From positions 1-11,382 of the forward strand of contig JANQUX010000023.1 in assembly GCA_030730545.1 (NCBI GenBank): a stretch of 11,382 nt of DNA, given 5' to 3'. Below are positions 1-7,399 of the stretch, in pieces (positions within the stretch are counted from its first letter, which is position 1; the number at the start of each line of letters is the position of its first letter). This stretch comes from Maribacter sp. (GTDB lineage: Bacteria > Bacteroidota > Bacteroidia > Flavobacteriales > Flavobacteriaceae). The position numbers and the translations under genes are program-made. The notes below the pieces were generated by a model that was not told the origin of the DNA, ran no database searches, and saw only the letters and a program-made list of their open reading frames with translations.

Positions 1-3000
1 TATGTATTTCTGGTCATGGTCTCGCAAGAGGTTATTTGAACAGACCAGAACTGACCGCTCAGAAGTTTATTGATAATCCTTTTGAACAGGGAGAGAAAAT
101 GTACCGTTCGGGTGATTTAGTAAAAAGACTTGCTGATGGTACTTTAGAATATATCGGTAGAATAGATCACCAAGTTAAGATTCGTGGGCACAGAGTAGAA
201 TTAGGAGAAATTGAATCTTCTATTGATGCTATTGCAGGTATAAAGCGTACGGTGGTACTGCCTAATACAAATGCAGAAGGTGAAGCCAGGTTGGTTGCCT
301 ACCTTTTAGCTGACGGTGAAAAACCCGAAATAAGTAGTATTAAGCAAGAGCTTAATGATAAATTACCAGAGTTTATGGTACCTACATTTTTTATGTGGGT
401 AGATGAGTTTCCAACAAACTCAAACGGTAAAATCGATAAAGATAAATTACCAGAGCCGGAGTATCTTAGGGCAACATCAGATGTAATTTTTAGAAAACCT
501 CGTACTAAGACCGAAAAAGGACTTGCCAGTATTTGGGAAAAAGAACTAAAAGTATCGGGTATAGGTTTAGACGATAACTTCTTTGAAATGGGCGGTACTT
601 CTATTGTAGCGCAAAAAGTGGTCAATGCCATAATGAAAACGCTTCAAGTAAGAATACCGGTGACCAAATTATATCAGCATACTACGATTTCTACGCTTTC
701 AGAATTTATGGGCGGTGATAAGAAAACAGTGTTGTTTTCTAGTAAGCGAAAAGTAAAAAATAAGTCTAACGATGTTGCTATAATCGGTATGGCAGGTCGG
801 TTTCCTGGAGTCAATACCATTGATGAATTTTGGGATGTCTTAAAAAATGGAAAAGAAACGATTTCCTTTTTCACGAAAGAAGATTTGGATCAAAGTATTC
901 CGGCATCTTTACGAAATGATCCTTTATATGTTGCTGCAAGGGGTGTTGTGCCTTCTGCAAAAATGTTCGACGCCCGTTTCTTTGGCTTAACGCCTAAATT
1001 GGCAGAAGCTATGGATCCCCAACAACGTCTATTTTTAGAATTGGCTTGGGAAGCTCTTGAAGAATCTGGTCATTTGCCAGAACATTATACTGGTAGAGTA
1101 GGGGTTTACGCTGGTACAGGAACAAATACCTATTATAAAAAGAATGTACTGCCAAATAGCGAGGTCGTAGAAAGCATTGGGCAATTGCAGTTAGATACCG
1201 TAAACGAGAAAGATTATGTGGCTTCAAGAACTGCGTATCAATTAAATCTAAAAGGTCCGGCGGTTAGTGTCCATTCTGCATGTTCTACATCATTATTGGC
1301 TATTGCCGAAGCCGTAGAATCTATACGAAACGGTCACTGTGAAGTAGCCCTTGCAGGTGGTTCTAGTATTACCGCTCCTATTAATAGCGGACACCTTTAT
1401 CAAGAGGGTTCAATGCTAAGTACAGATGGTCATTGTAGACCGTTTGATGCCGAAGCAAAGGGAACTGTTTTTAGTGATGGCGCCGGCGTAATCGTTTTAA
1501 AGAATTTAGAGGAAGCTAAGAAAGACGGAGATGTTATTTATGGTGTTGTCAAAGGTGTAGGTATCAATAACGATGGTGGTGGTAAAGGTAGTTTTACGGC
1601 ACCAAGTGCAGAGGGTCAGGCAAATGCTATTAAAAGTGCTATCGACGATGCCAATATTTCACCTGATACCATTAGCTACGTAGAAGCACATGGTACGGCG
1701 ACTCCATTAGGTGATCCTATAGAAATAGAAGGTCTAAATCTCGCTTTTGGTGCGCAATCAAAAAAGAATTTTTGTGGTCTAGGTTCTGTAAAGAGTAATA
1801 TGGGGCATATGACTGCAGCAGCGGGTGTTGCCGGTCTTATAAAAACAATTTTAGCCTTTAATCATAAAGTAATACCACCTTCTTTAGGTTTTGAGAAACC
1901 TAACCCTGTAATTGATTTTGAAAATAGTCCTTTTTACGTCACTAATACATTAACCGCGTGGGAAGTTGAAGGTCCGCGAAGAGCAGGTATCAGTTCATTC
2001 GGTGTAGGTGGTACTAATGTACACGTTGTGGTGGAAGAATATGAAATGGAGGCGAAGACTTCTAAATTTCAACGTCCGTTACAATTATTGCCTATTTCTG
2101 CAAAAACACAAACTAGTTTAGCGGGATACGAAACAGTATTAAAAAATCATATCGATACTAATCCAGATTTAAATGTAGCCGATGTTGCGTCTACCTTAAG
2201 TACTACCAAAGCTAGTTTTAGCAATCGTAGATTTATTTTAGCGAGTGATACAAAAGACGCTTCTGCTTTTTTGATTGATAACGATATAAAAGCGACACAG
2301 TCATCGGTTGTAAAAAATGTTCCGAGTGAGATTGTATTCTTACTTCCTGGTCAGGGTTCTCAGTATCTAAATATGGGTAAAGACCTGTATGATGGGGAAA
2401 GTGTTTTTAGAGAAGCTGTTGATAATTGTGCCGATTTACTGTTAGATACAATAAAGGTAGATATTAGGGAAATTATTTTTCAGGATGCAAGTTCTGAGGA
2501 GGCAGAAAACAAGTTACGAGATACCCGTTATACACAACCTGCATTATTTACTGTAGAATATGCGCTTTCACAATTGTGGATGAGCTGGGGAATACAACCA
2601 ACCGTTTTATGCGGACATAGTCTAGGGGAATTTGTAGGTGCTCATTTAGCGGGAGTTTTCAGTTTAGAAGATGCCTTGAAATTGGTTTCAATGCGGGGTA
2701 TTTTGGTCAGCGGACTTCCAAAAGGGAGCATGCTTACCGTGAGAATAGACCAAGAATCGCTAGAAAAAATTCTTCCGAAGACATTAGCCATAGCAGCTGT
2801 AAACTCAGCAACCCTTTGTGTAGTATCTGGCGAAGATGATGAAATAACCAAATTCAGTGAACTTTTAAAAGAGCAGAGTTTAGCATACCGTTTAATTGCT
2901 ACCAGTCATGCCTTTCATTCTTCTATGATGGATCCTATTTTAGAGGAATTTGGTGATGTGGTCAAGAATATCAATTTAAACATTCCCGAATTACCAATAA

Positions 3001-5567
3001 TATCTACCGTTACAGGTACTTGGCTTACGAATGAAGAGGCTGTAGATCCTGTATACTGGACAAACCATTTACGAGATACCGTACGATTTTCAGATGCTAT
3101 GGATACCATAGTGAAGTTAGAAGATGTGGTATTGTTAGAAGTGGGTCCGGGTAATACGCTTACTACTTTGAGTCGCCAGAATAAAGGCGCAAAAAATATA
3201 AAATCTTTAGCTTCATTACCTATCCCGAAAAACGAAGAGAATTCATATCACGGGGTATTGAAAGCTTTAGGTCAATTGTGGCTAACTGGTCTTACTGTAG
3301 ATTGGAATGCCTTTTATAAAAACCAAGAAAGGCAAAAACTTAGATTACCAACCTATGTTTTTGACCGCAAACCATGCTGGATTGACCCTGTGGTTTCTAT
3401 TCCAAAAGAAAGAACCCATTTGAATGCCGATCAGCCCATAACTAGAATAATAGAAAAACCAAAAAGTGCCGCACCAATGAGAAACGTCTCTATTTTAAAT
3501 AAAATTTCAGAGCTAATTTCAAATTCATACGGAATTGAGCTTGAAGTTGCCGACAAAAACAGCAGCTTTCTAGAATTAGGATTAGATTCTTTAATTCTAA
3601 CACAAATGGCGATTACCTGTAAAAAAGAGTTTAAAATTCCGATTACATTTAGACAGCTAAATGAAGATATAAATACGCCTGAGCTTTTAGCGAATTACTT
3701 AGATAAGAATTTGCCAGCAGAGTTTATGGCGCCACAACCAGTTGCAGAAGCAGCTCCTCAACCAGTTGCCGCTTTTAATCAAGTGCAACAAGTTGTTCCT
3801 GCTAATTATACTACATCGGCTACGAACCAAACGGCTATTGGCTTAATAGGTGAGCAGCTTAACTTATTAAGTAGACAGCTTCAGTTATTGCAAGGTAATG
3901 CCGTAGCTCCAGCTCCGCAGCCTGTTGCTGTTCCAAATCCTGCTCCGGCAAAAGTGGTGAATGGATCATCTACTTTAGATTCAAGATCCGAAGAAGAAAA
4001 GCTAGAGCATAAAAAACCGTTCGGTGCTTCGCCTAGAATCGAAAAGCAATCAACTGGTTTAGAACAGGCACAATCGCAGTATTTAAAAGATCTTACGGTA
4101 AAGTACAATACCAAAACTATTGGTAGTAAAAACTACGCTCAGAACAACAGGGCTAAAATGGCAGATCCTCGAGTAGTATCTGGCTTTAAGCCATTAACGA
4201 AAGAGTTGGTTTACCCTATAGTAATCGGTAAATCTTCAGGTAACCGACTATGGGATGTAGATGGTAATGAATATATAGATGCTTTAAATGGTTTTGGTTC
4301 TTGCTTTTTTGGCTATCAGCCAGATTTCATTAAAAAAGCCATGCATGACCAAATTGAATTAGGTTATGAAGTAGGGCCACAACACCCATTAGCGGGTGAG
4401 GTTTGTGAACTTTTATGTGAATTTACAGGTCATGATAGAGCTGCGTTGTGTAATACGGGGTCAGAAGCGGTGCTTGGAGCTATGCGTATTGCACGTACGG
4501 TTACCGGGCGTTCACTAATTGTTGCATTTACGGGTGCTTACCATGGTATTAACGATGAGGGTATTGTAAGAGGTTCTCAAAAGAAAAAAACATTTCCGGC
4601 TGCTGCAGGTATACTTCCAGAAGCGGTTCAGAATATGTTGATACTTGATTATGGAACAGATGAAAGTTTGCAGATCATTAAAGAAAGAGCTCATGAAATT
4701 GCTGGAGTACTTATAGAACCTGTTCAAAGTCGTAGACCAGAGTTTCAGCCAATAGAATTTATAAAGAATGTAAGAGAACTAACTACTAAAGAAGAGATTG
4801 CTTTTATTTTCGATGAGGTGATAACCGGTTTTAGAATGCACCCAGGTGGTGCTCAGGCATTATTCGATGTCAAGGCAGATTTAGCTACCTATGGTAAAGT
4901 TATGGGCGGCGGAGTTTCCATTGGCGCCATTGTAGGTAAAAAAGAATATATGGATGCGCTTGATGGCGGATTTTGGCAATATGGAGATGATTCTTATCCT
5001 GAAGTAGGGGTGACCTATTTTGCAGGTACTTTTGTTCGTCACCCTTTGGCTTTAGCTTCATCAAAGGCAGCCTTACTTCATATGAAAGAACAAGGTCCAA
5101 GTCTACAAGCGAATGTATCTGCTATGACAGAGCGCATGGCAAAAAGCCTAAATGCTACTTTTGCAAAAGACGGACTCCCTATAGAAATCACTTATTTTGG
5201 ATCGTTATGGAGATTGAAGTTCAAGAAAGATATTCCGTATTCAGAATTACTATTCGTTAGTATGCGTGAAAAAGGAATTCATATTTGGGACGGTTTCCCT
5301 TGTTTCTTAACCACTGCTTATACTAGTGATGATGTTGATTTCTTGATGAAAACATTGTTGTCTTCAATAGATGAGTTGGTGGCTGTAGGAATCCTTTCTA
5401 AAGAAGGATTAAACGGTAATCATGTTGCTAGCTCGCAATCATCTTTTGATAAATTGAATACCCCACCAGTACGTGGTGCACGTTTGGGTAGAGATGAAAA
5501 AGGCCAACCAGCTTGGTATGTGGCAGATGCCAACCAAGAAAGTGGGTATATGAAAATTGATATTTAA
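1..5567 (+). CDS. Hybrid NRPS/type I PKS with terminal aminotransferase (A-PCP-KS-AT-ACP-AMT), 5' partial
   Basis: A cytoplasmic megasynthase; 1854 codons are visible and the gene begins left of the window. The frame is open from base 3 and already encodes the A6 core (GHGLARGYLNRPELT), so the TTG at 36 is not a start. Residues here count from base 3. The adenylation C-terminus has A7 YRSGDL (34-39), A8 GRIDHQVKIRGHRVELGEIE (52-71) and A10 NGKID (141). The PCP has MGGTS with Ser200. The KS (about 257-680) has Cys427 in HSACSTS, His563 in EAHGTA and His602 in NMGHM. The AT (about 780-1090) has Ser873 in GHSLGE and HAFHS at His972, a malonyl-CoA signature. The ACP has LGLDSL with Ser1196. A Pro/Ala/Gln linker leads to a class III PLP aminotransferase (about 1365-1800) with NTGSEAV, Asp1604 in FDEVITGF and Lys1632 in YGKVMGGG. 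No ketoreductase, condensation or release domain is present. Expected chemistry: an activated amino acid is extended by malonate, then the beta-ketone is transaminated. The layout resembles the PKS-AMT parts of mycosubtilin and microcystin synthetases. Domain calls are firm; the product is inferred. Confidence 0.95.
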   Translation, partial: CISGHGLARGYLNRPELTAQKFIDNPFEQGEKMYRSGDLVKRLADGTLEYIGRIDHQVKIRGHRVELGEIESSIDAIAGIKRTVVLPNTNAEGEARLVAYLLADGEKPEISSIKQELNDKLPEFMVPTFFMWVDEFPTNSNGKIDKDKLPEPEYLRATSDVIFRKPRTKTEKGLASIWEKELKVSGIGLDDNFFEMGGTSIVAQKVVNAIMKTLQVRIPVTKLYQHTTISTLSEFMGGDKKTVLFSSKRKVKNKSNDVAIIGMAGRFPGVNTIDEFWDVLKNGKETISFFTKEDLDQSIPASLRNDPLYVAARGVVPSAKMFDARFFGLTPKLAEAMDPQQRLFLELAWEALEESGHLPEHYTGRVGVYAGTGTNTYYKKNVLPNSEVVESIGQLQLDTVNEKDYVASRTAYQLNLKGPAVSVHSACSTSLLAIAEAVESIRNGHCEVALAGGSSITAPINSGHLYQEGSMLSTDGHCRPFDAEAKGTVFSDGAGVIVLKNLEEAKKDGDVIYGVVKGVGINNDGGGKGSFTAPSAEGQANAIKSAIDDANISPDTISYVEAHGTATPLGDPIEIEGLNLAFGAQSKKNFCGLGSVKSNMGHMTAAAGVAGLIKTILAFNHKVIPPSLGFEKPNPVIDFENSPFYVTNTLTAWEVEGPRRAGISSFGVGGTNVHVVVEEYEMEAKTSKFQRPLQLLPISAKTQTSLAGYETVLKNHIDTNPDLNVADVASTLSTTKASFSNRRFILASDTKDASAFLIDNDIKATQSSVVKNVPSEIVFLLPGQGSQYLNMGKDLYDGESVFREAVDNCADLLLDTIKVDIREIIFQDASSEEAENKLRDTRYTQPALFTVEYALSQLWMSWGIQPTVLCGHSLGEFVGAHLAGVFSLEDALKLVSMRGILVSGLPKGSMLTVRIDQESLEKILPKTLAIAAVNSATLCVVSGEDDEITKFSELLKEQSLAYRLIATSHAFHSSMMDPILEEFGDVVKNINLNIPELPIISTVTGTWLTNEEAVDPVYWTNHLRDTVRFSDAMDTIVKLEDVVLLEVGPGNTLTTLSRQNKGAKNIKSLASLPIPKNEENSYHGVLKALGQLWLTGLTVDWNAFYKNQERQKLRLPTYVFDRKPCWIDPVVSIPKERTHLNADQPITRIIEKPKSAAPMRNVSILNKISELISNSYGIELEVADKNSSFLELGLDSLILTQMAITCKKEFKIPITFRQLNEDINTPELLANYLDKNLPAEFMAPQPVAEAAPQPVAAFNQVQQVVPANYTTSATNQTAIGLIGEQLNLLSRQLQLLQGNAVAPAPQPVAVPNPAPAKVVNGSSTLDSRSEEEKLEHKKPFGASPRIEKQSTGLEQAQSQYLKDLTVKYNTKTIGSKNYAQNNRAKMADPRVVSGFKPLTKELVYPIVIGKSSGNRLWDVDGNEYIDALNGFGSCFFGYQPDFIKKAMHDQIELGYEVGPQHPLAGEVCELLCEFTGHDRAALCNTGSEAVLGAMRIARTVTGRSLIVAFTGAYHGINDEGIVRGSQKKKTFPAAAGILPEAVQNMLILDYGTDESLQIIKERAHEIAGVLIEPVQSRRPEFQPIEFIKNVRELTTKEEIAFIFDEVITGFRMHPGGAQALFDVKADLATYGKVMGGGVSIGAIVGKKEYMDALDGGFWQYGDDSYPEVGVTYFAGTFVRHPLALASSKAALLHMKEQGPSLQANVSAMTERMAKSLNATFAKDGLPIEITYFGSLWRLKFKKDIPYSELLFVSMREKGIHIWDGFPCFLTTAYTSDDVDFLMKTLLSSIDELVAVGILSKEGLNGNHVASSQSSFDKLNTPPVRGARLGRDEKGQPAWYVADANQESGYMKIDI
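3720..4060 (+). other. Low-complexity linker between ACP and aminotransferase, with APQPVA repeats and an amphipathic helix
   Basis: This part of the megasynthase is rich in Ala, Pro, Gln and Val. The hexapeptide APQPVA occurs three times, twice close together near the start and once near base 3912. Between these copies lies a Gln/Leu-rich stretch (IGEQLNLLSRQLQLLQG, about 3837-3890) with the periodicity of an amphipathic or coiled-coil helix. A charged stretch follows before the aminotransferase fold begins. Flexible Pro/Ala linkers let carrier domains swing. A Gln/Leu helix before the aminotransferase is, from memory, also seen in related PKS-AMT proteins, so it may help dimerise or position that domain. 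The helix function is inferred. Confidence 0.6.
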
Positions 5568-5575
5568 AACATAAA

Positions 5576-5601
5576 AATCTTAAAGCTGAGATTGCCTTTT
5601 T
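5576..5601 (+). repeat. Intergenic repeat copy 1 (AAAGCTnnnATTGCCTTTTT) overlapping a weak AT-rich hairpin
   Basis: The 36-bp gap between the megasynthase and the transferase gene contains AAAGCT GAG ATTGCCTTTTT (5582-5601). A second copy, differing only in the three central bases, lies at 6359-6378 beyond the transferase gene. The same place can form a 5-bp stem, AATCT (5576-5580) with AGATT (5589-5593), followed by GCC and five T. That is a poor intrinsic terminator, and the short gap suggests the transferase gene is at least partly cotranscribed. The role of the repeat is unknown. Confidence 0.4.
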
Positions 5602-5603
5602 AG

Positions 5604-6296
5604 ATGACACATCTATTATTTACGTATGTAACCGATGACGGTAACGATGCTTTTTTTGCGGATGCAGAGCATATGTTCTCGGAGGAGTTTGTACGCAAAT
5701 TTTCAAAATATAAACGTTGGCAAGATGCAAAATCTACCATATTAGGTAGGTTGCTTTTAGCTTACGGATTAAAAAATTTATATCAAGTAGATATAGATAA
5801 CCTCAAGATGAATTTCTCAAAGGATAAAAAGCCCTTTTTAGAAAACTCATCTATTCAATTCAACATTTCACACTCTAATGATGTAATTGTTTGCGCAATT
5901 ACATCGGTGGGTGCGATTGGTGTTGATATAGAGAAAATCAGTGCTATCCCTATTGAAGATTTTAAAGATCAATTCTCACCTTCAGAATATGAAACTATAC
6001 TTAGGGCACCAAAAATAGTAGAGCAGTTCTATACGTATTGGACCCAAAAAGAAGCTGTAGTCAAATCTAACGGGTCTGGCTTGCATATACCTTTTCAATC
6101 CTTTGAAATCAGCAATCAATCTACAGTCATCGCTGACCAGCCCTATTATCTAAATGAAATCAGTATAGATGTTGACTACAAGTGTCATATAGCAACACAA
6201 AGCTTGATTCATGAAGATGATGTGACGATTATAGGTTTAAAATCCGAATTACTTAGCGAATTTGGATCGGTAAATAGCTTAATTTCTTTTCGATAA
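5604..6296 (+). CDS. Sfp-type 4'-phosphopantetheinyl transferase
   Basis: The 230-residue product matches the Sfp/Gsp two-lobed family in length. It would move the 4'-phosphopantetheine arm of coenzyme A onto the serine of carrier domains, giving holo-proteins in the cytoplasm. Visible motifs are KKPFLENSSIQFNISHS (75-91), covering the conserved KP and FNISHS elements; GVDIE (106-110), with Asp108 and Glu110 as likely magnesium ligands; and WTQKEA (146-151), with Glu150 and Lys149 matching the WxxKEA signature. The gene begins 36 bp after the megasynthase stop on the same strand, so its likely targets are that protein's PCP (Ser200) and ACP (Ser1196), and perhaps further modules to the left. 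The ATG has no clear Shine-Dalgarno sequence, as is common in Bacteroidota. Family and activity are well supported; the exact partner set is inferred from adjacency. Confidence 0.95.
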   Translation: MTHLLFTYVTDDGNDAFFADAEHMFSEEFVRKFSKYKRWQDAKSTILGRLLLAYGLKNLYQVDIDNLKMNFSKDKKPFLENSSIQFNISHSNDVIVCAITSVGAIGVDIEKISAIPIEDFKDQFSPSEYETILRAPKIVEQFYTYWTQKEAVVKSNGSGLHIPFQSFEISNQSTVIADQPYYLNEISIDVDYKCHIATQSLIHEDDVTIIGLKSELLSEFGSVNSLISFR

Positions 6297-6358
6297 TTAT
6301 AATAAACAACGGTTATGGCCGTTTAACTGTTTACTTGCATATAGCAACTGCTTTCATA

Positions 6359-6379
6359 AAAGCTTAAATTGCCTTTTTT
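6359..6379 (+). repeat. Intergenic repeat copy 2 (AAAGCTnnnATTGCCTTTTT)
   Basis: AAAGCT TAA ATTGCCTTTTT(T) matches the copy at 5582-5601 in 17 of 20 positions; all three differences fall in the central triplet. The two copies flank the phosphopantetheinyl transferase gene in the same orientation. Each ends in a T-run. I do not recognise the element. Confidence 0.4.
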
Positions 6380-6380
6380 C

Positions 6381-6420
6381 TTAATTACGACGATTTTATA
6401 AACGATGATGTCGGAAATAA
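6381..6420. promoter_or_regulatory. Long imperfect dyad, possible operator or leader hairpin
   Basis: TTAATTACGAC (6381-6391) is the reverse complement of GTCGGAAATAA (6410-6420) at 9 of 11 positions, with an 18-bp spacer. It lies about 25 bp upstream of the candidate -7 element of the export gene. That geometry would suit a regulator binding two half-sites. An RNA structure is possible only if transcription enters from the left. No matching regulator gene is in the window, so the function is a guess. Confidence 0.25.
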
Positions 6421-6424
6421 TGTG

Positions 6425-6440
6425 AAACAGTTTTCTGTTT
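6425..6440. promoter_or_regulatory. Perfect short dyad AAACAG-TTTT-CTGTTT next to the candidate promoter
   Basis: Six-base arms (6425-6430 and 6435-6440) are exact reverse complements around a TTTT loop. The dyad ends 4 bp before the TAATTTTG element, so a protein bound here would overlap the promoter spacer. It may be an operator, or a small hairpin in read-through RNA. AT-rich DNA can produce such a dyad by chance. Confidence 0.3.
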
Positions 6441-6444
6441 GAAG

Positions 6445-6452
6445 TAATTTTG
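6445..6452 (+). promoter_or_regulatory. Candidate Bacteroidota -7 promoter element for the polysaccharide genes
   Basis: TAATTTTG matches the TAnnTTTG -7 consensus of Bacteroidota primary-sigma promoters exactly. It lies 45 bp upstream of the ATG at 6498. No good TTG/TTTG -33 element is visible at the expected spacing; TGTG at 6421-6424 is the nearest candidate and is poor. The assignment rests on one motif and its position. Confidence 0.35.
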
Positions 6453-6497
6453 AACCTTACTATGTTTACTAACCATAAGCGTTAAATTATTTTATTT

Positions 6498-7289
6498 ATG
6501 AAAGCTATTATTTCCCCATTTAACCTAACAAAGACAAGAGTCAACGTACTTAAATACTCTTTGCTAGTATTCGTTGCACTGCAAATTTCATCTTGTGGCA
6601 GTGCAAAAAAGTCCTCTTACTTCAATGAAGTAGGTAACAATTCTTTTGCTACTTATTTCGAGCCCTTAGAGCCTGTTTTACAAAAGAACGATTTATTAAG
6701 CATAAACATTACGAGTTTAAATGCAGAAGTAACAGAGATGTTCAATCTAGCCAATAACGCTGGTGGAGCTCAGCCTACAGGGTATTTAATCGACCAAGAT
6801 GGTTACATACGTTTCCCGGTCTTGGGTAAGATAGAAGTTTCTGGGTTGACCAAGAAACAGTTAAGAGAATATATCAGAGAAGAACTGATCTCTAAAAGAT
6901 TATTAATGGAGCCGATCGTAGATATTCGTTTTTTGAATTTTAAGGTTTCTGTATTAGGAGAAGTAAATCAGCCTGCGGTATTTACCATACCGAATGAAAA
7001 AGTTACCTTATTAGAAGCATTAGGTATGGCAGGTGACATGACTATTTATGGACAGAGAAATAACGTTTTATTGATCAGTGAAGAAGATGGTATTAAGAGT
7101 ACCAAAAGAATTGATTTGACATCAGACCAATTATTTACTTCACCGAATTACTACTTAAGACCTAATGATATTATATATGTACAGCCTAACGATAGAAAGG
7201 TTAGAAATACTTCTAATGCAGCTCAATGGTTTTCAATAGTACTAGGTTCATTATCATTAGCGGTAATTGCTATTGTTAATTTAAAATAA
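6498..7289 (+). CDS. Polysaccharide export outer-membrane lipoprotein (Wza/BexD-like)
   Basis: The 263-residue product is a Poly_export/SLBB-family protein that should form or help form the outer-membrane exit channel for a surface polysaccharide. The N-terminus is a lipoprotein signal: basic residues to about 19, a hydrophobic core (LLVFVALQ), then lipobox ISSC with Cys33 as the lipidated residue. The Poly_export domain covers about 60-135 (QKNDLLSINI, then DQDGYIRFPVLGKIEVSG). An SLBB-type domain follows, with VLGEVNQPAVFTIP, VTLLEALGMAGD and the closing YLRPNDIIYVQPND. The last 20 residues form a hydrophobic helix (WFSIVLGSLSLAVIAIV). The protein is clearly shorter than E. coli Wza (about 380 residues), as I recall is normal for Bacteroidota homologues. 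It is followed at 110 bp by the co-polymerase gene, the usual partner order. The ATG follows an AT-rich leader and is the only sensible start. Confidence 0.93.
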   Translation: MKAIISPFNLTKTRVNVLKYSLLVFVALQISSCGSAKKSSYFNEVGNNSFATYFEPLEPVLQKNDLLSINITSLNAEVTEMFNLANNAGGAQPTGYLIDQDGYIRFPVLGKIEVSGLTKKQLREYIREELISKRLLMEPIVDIRFLNFKVSVLGEVNQPAVFTIPNEKVTLLEALGMAGDMTIYGQRNNVLLISEEDGIKSTKRIDLTSDQLFTSPNYYLRPNDIIYVQPNDRKVRNTSNAAQWFSIVLGSLSLAVIAIVNLK

Positions 7290-7399
7290 TCCAATAAAAT
7301 ATTTTAGCGTAAATAGTTTACTTAAAACTTAATGTGTATTAGTAATTAAGATACCGGTTAAGTAGACTATAGCTTGTTTACCCTTTAAAATTGAATGTA
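7290..7399. other. Gap between export lipoprotein and co-polymerase genes
   Basis: This 110-bp AT-rich spacer contains the palindrome TAAAATATTTTA (7295-7306), which has no T-run and is unlikely to be a terminator. I see no convincing -33/-7 pair. The two flanking genes are probably cotranscribed despite the spacing. Confidence 0.3.

Larger units (their letters stand above)
6297..6497. other. Intergenic region separating the biosynthetic and polysaccharide genes
   Basis: This 201-bp AT-rich gap shows no convincing coding frame. In order it holds a weak stem AACGG/CCGTT (6308-6312 and 6319-6323, loop TTATGG) without a proper T-run, the second copy of the 20-bp repeat, a long imperfect dyad, a short perfect dyad and a candidate -7 element. 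It is the longest non-coding stretch in the window and the best place for a transcription-unit boundary. Confidence 0.6.

Noticed and set aside
36..38. TTG as the start codon of the megasynthase
   Set aside because: The same frame is open back to base 3 and encodes the A6 motif of an adenylation domain, so the gene begins outside the window.
4900..5100. Reverse-strand 66-codon frame opposite the aminotransferase
   Set aside because: The forward strand here carries conserved aminotransferase sequence beginning at the PLP-lysine region; the reverse frame has no family features.
6308..6323. Stem AACGG/CCGTT as a terminator after the transferase gene
   Set aside because: The stem is only 5 bp and is followed by TAACTGTTT rather than a T-run, so it is too weak to call.
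7391..7393. TTG as the start of the co-polymerase
   Set aside because: An in-frame ATG follows at 7400, and the three extra residues add nothing recognisable.
7370..7394. TAGCTTG and TAAAATTG as promoter elements before the co-polymerase
   Set aside because: Each deviates from TAnnTTTG, no TTG lies at -33 spacing, and the second overlaps the region of the start codon.
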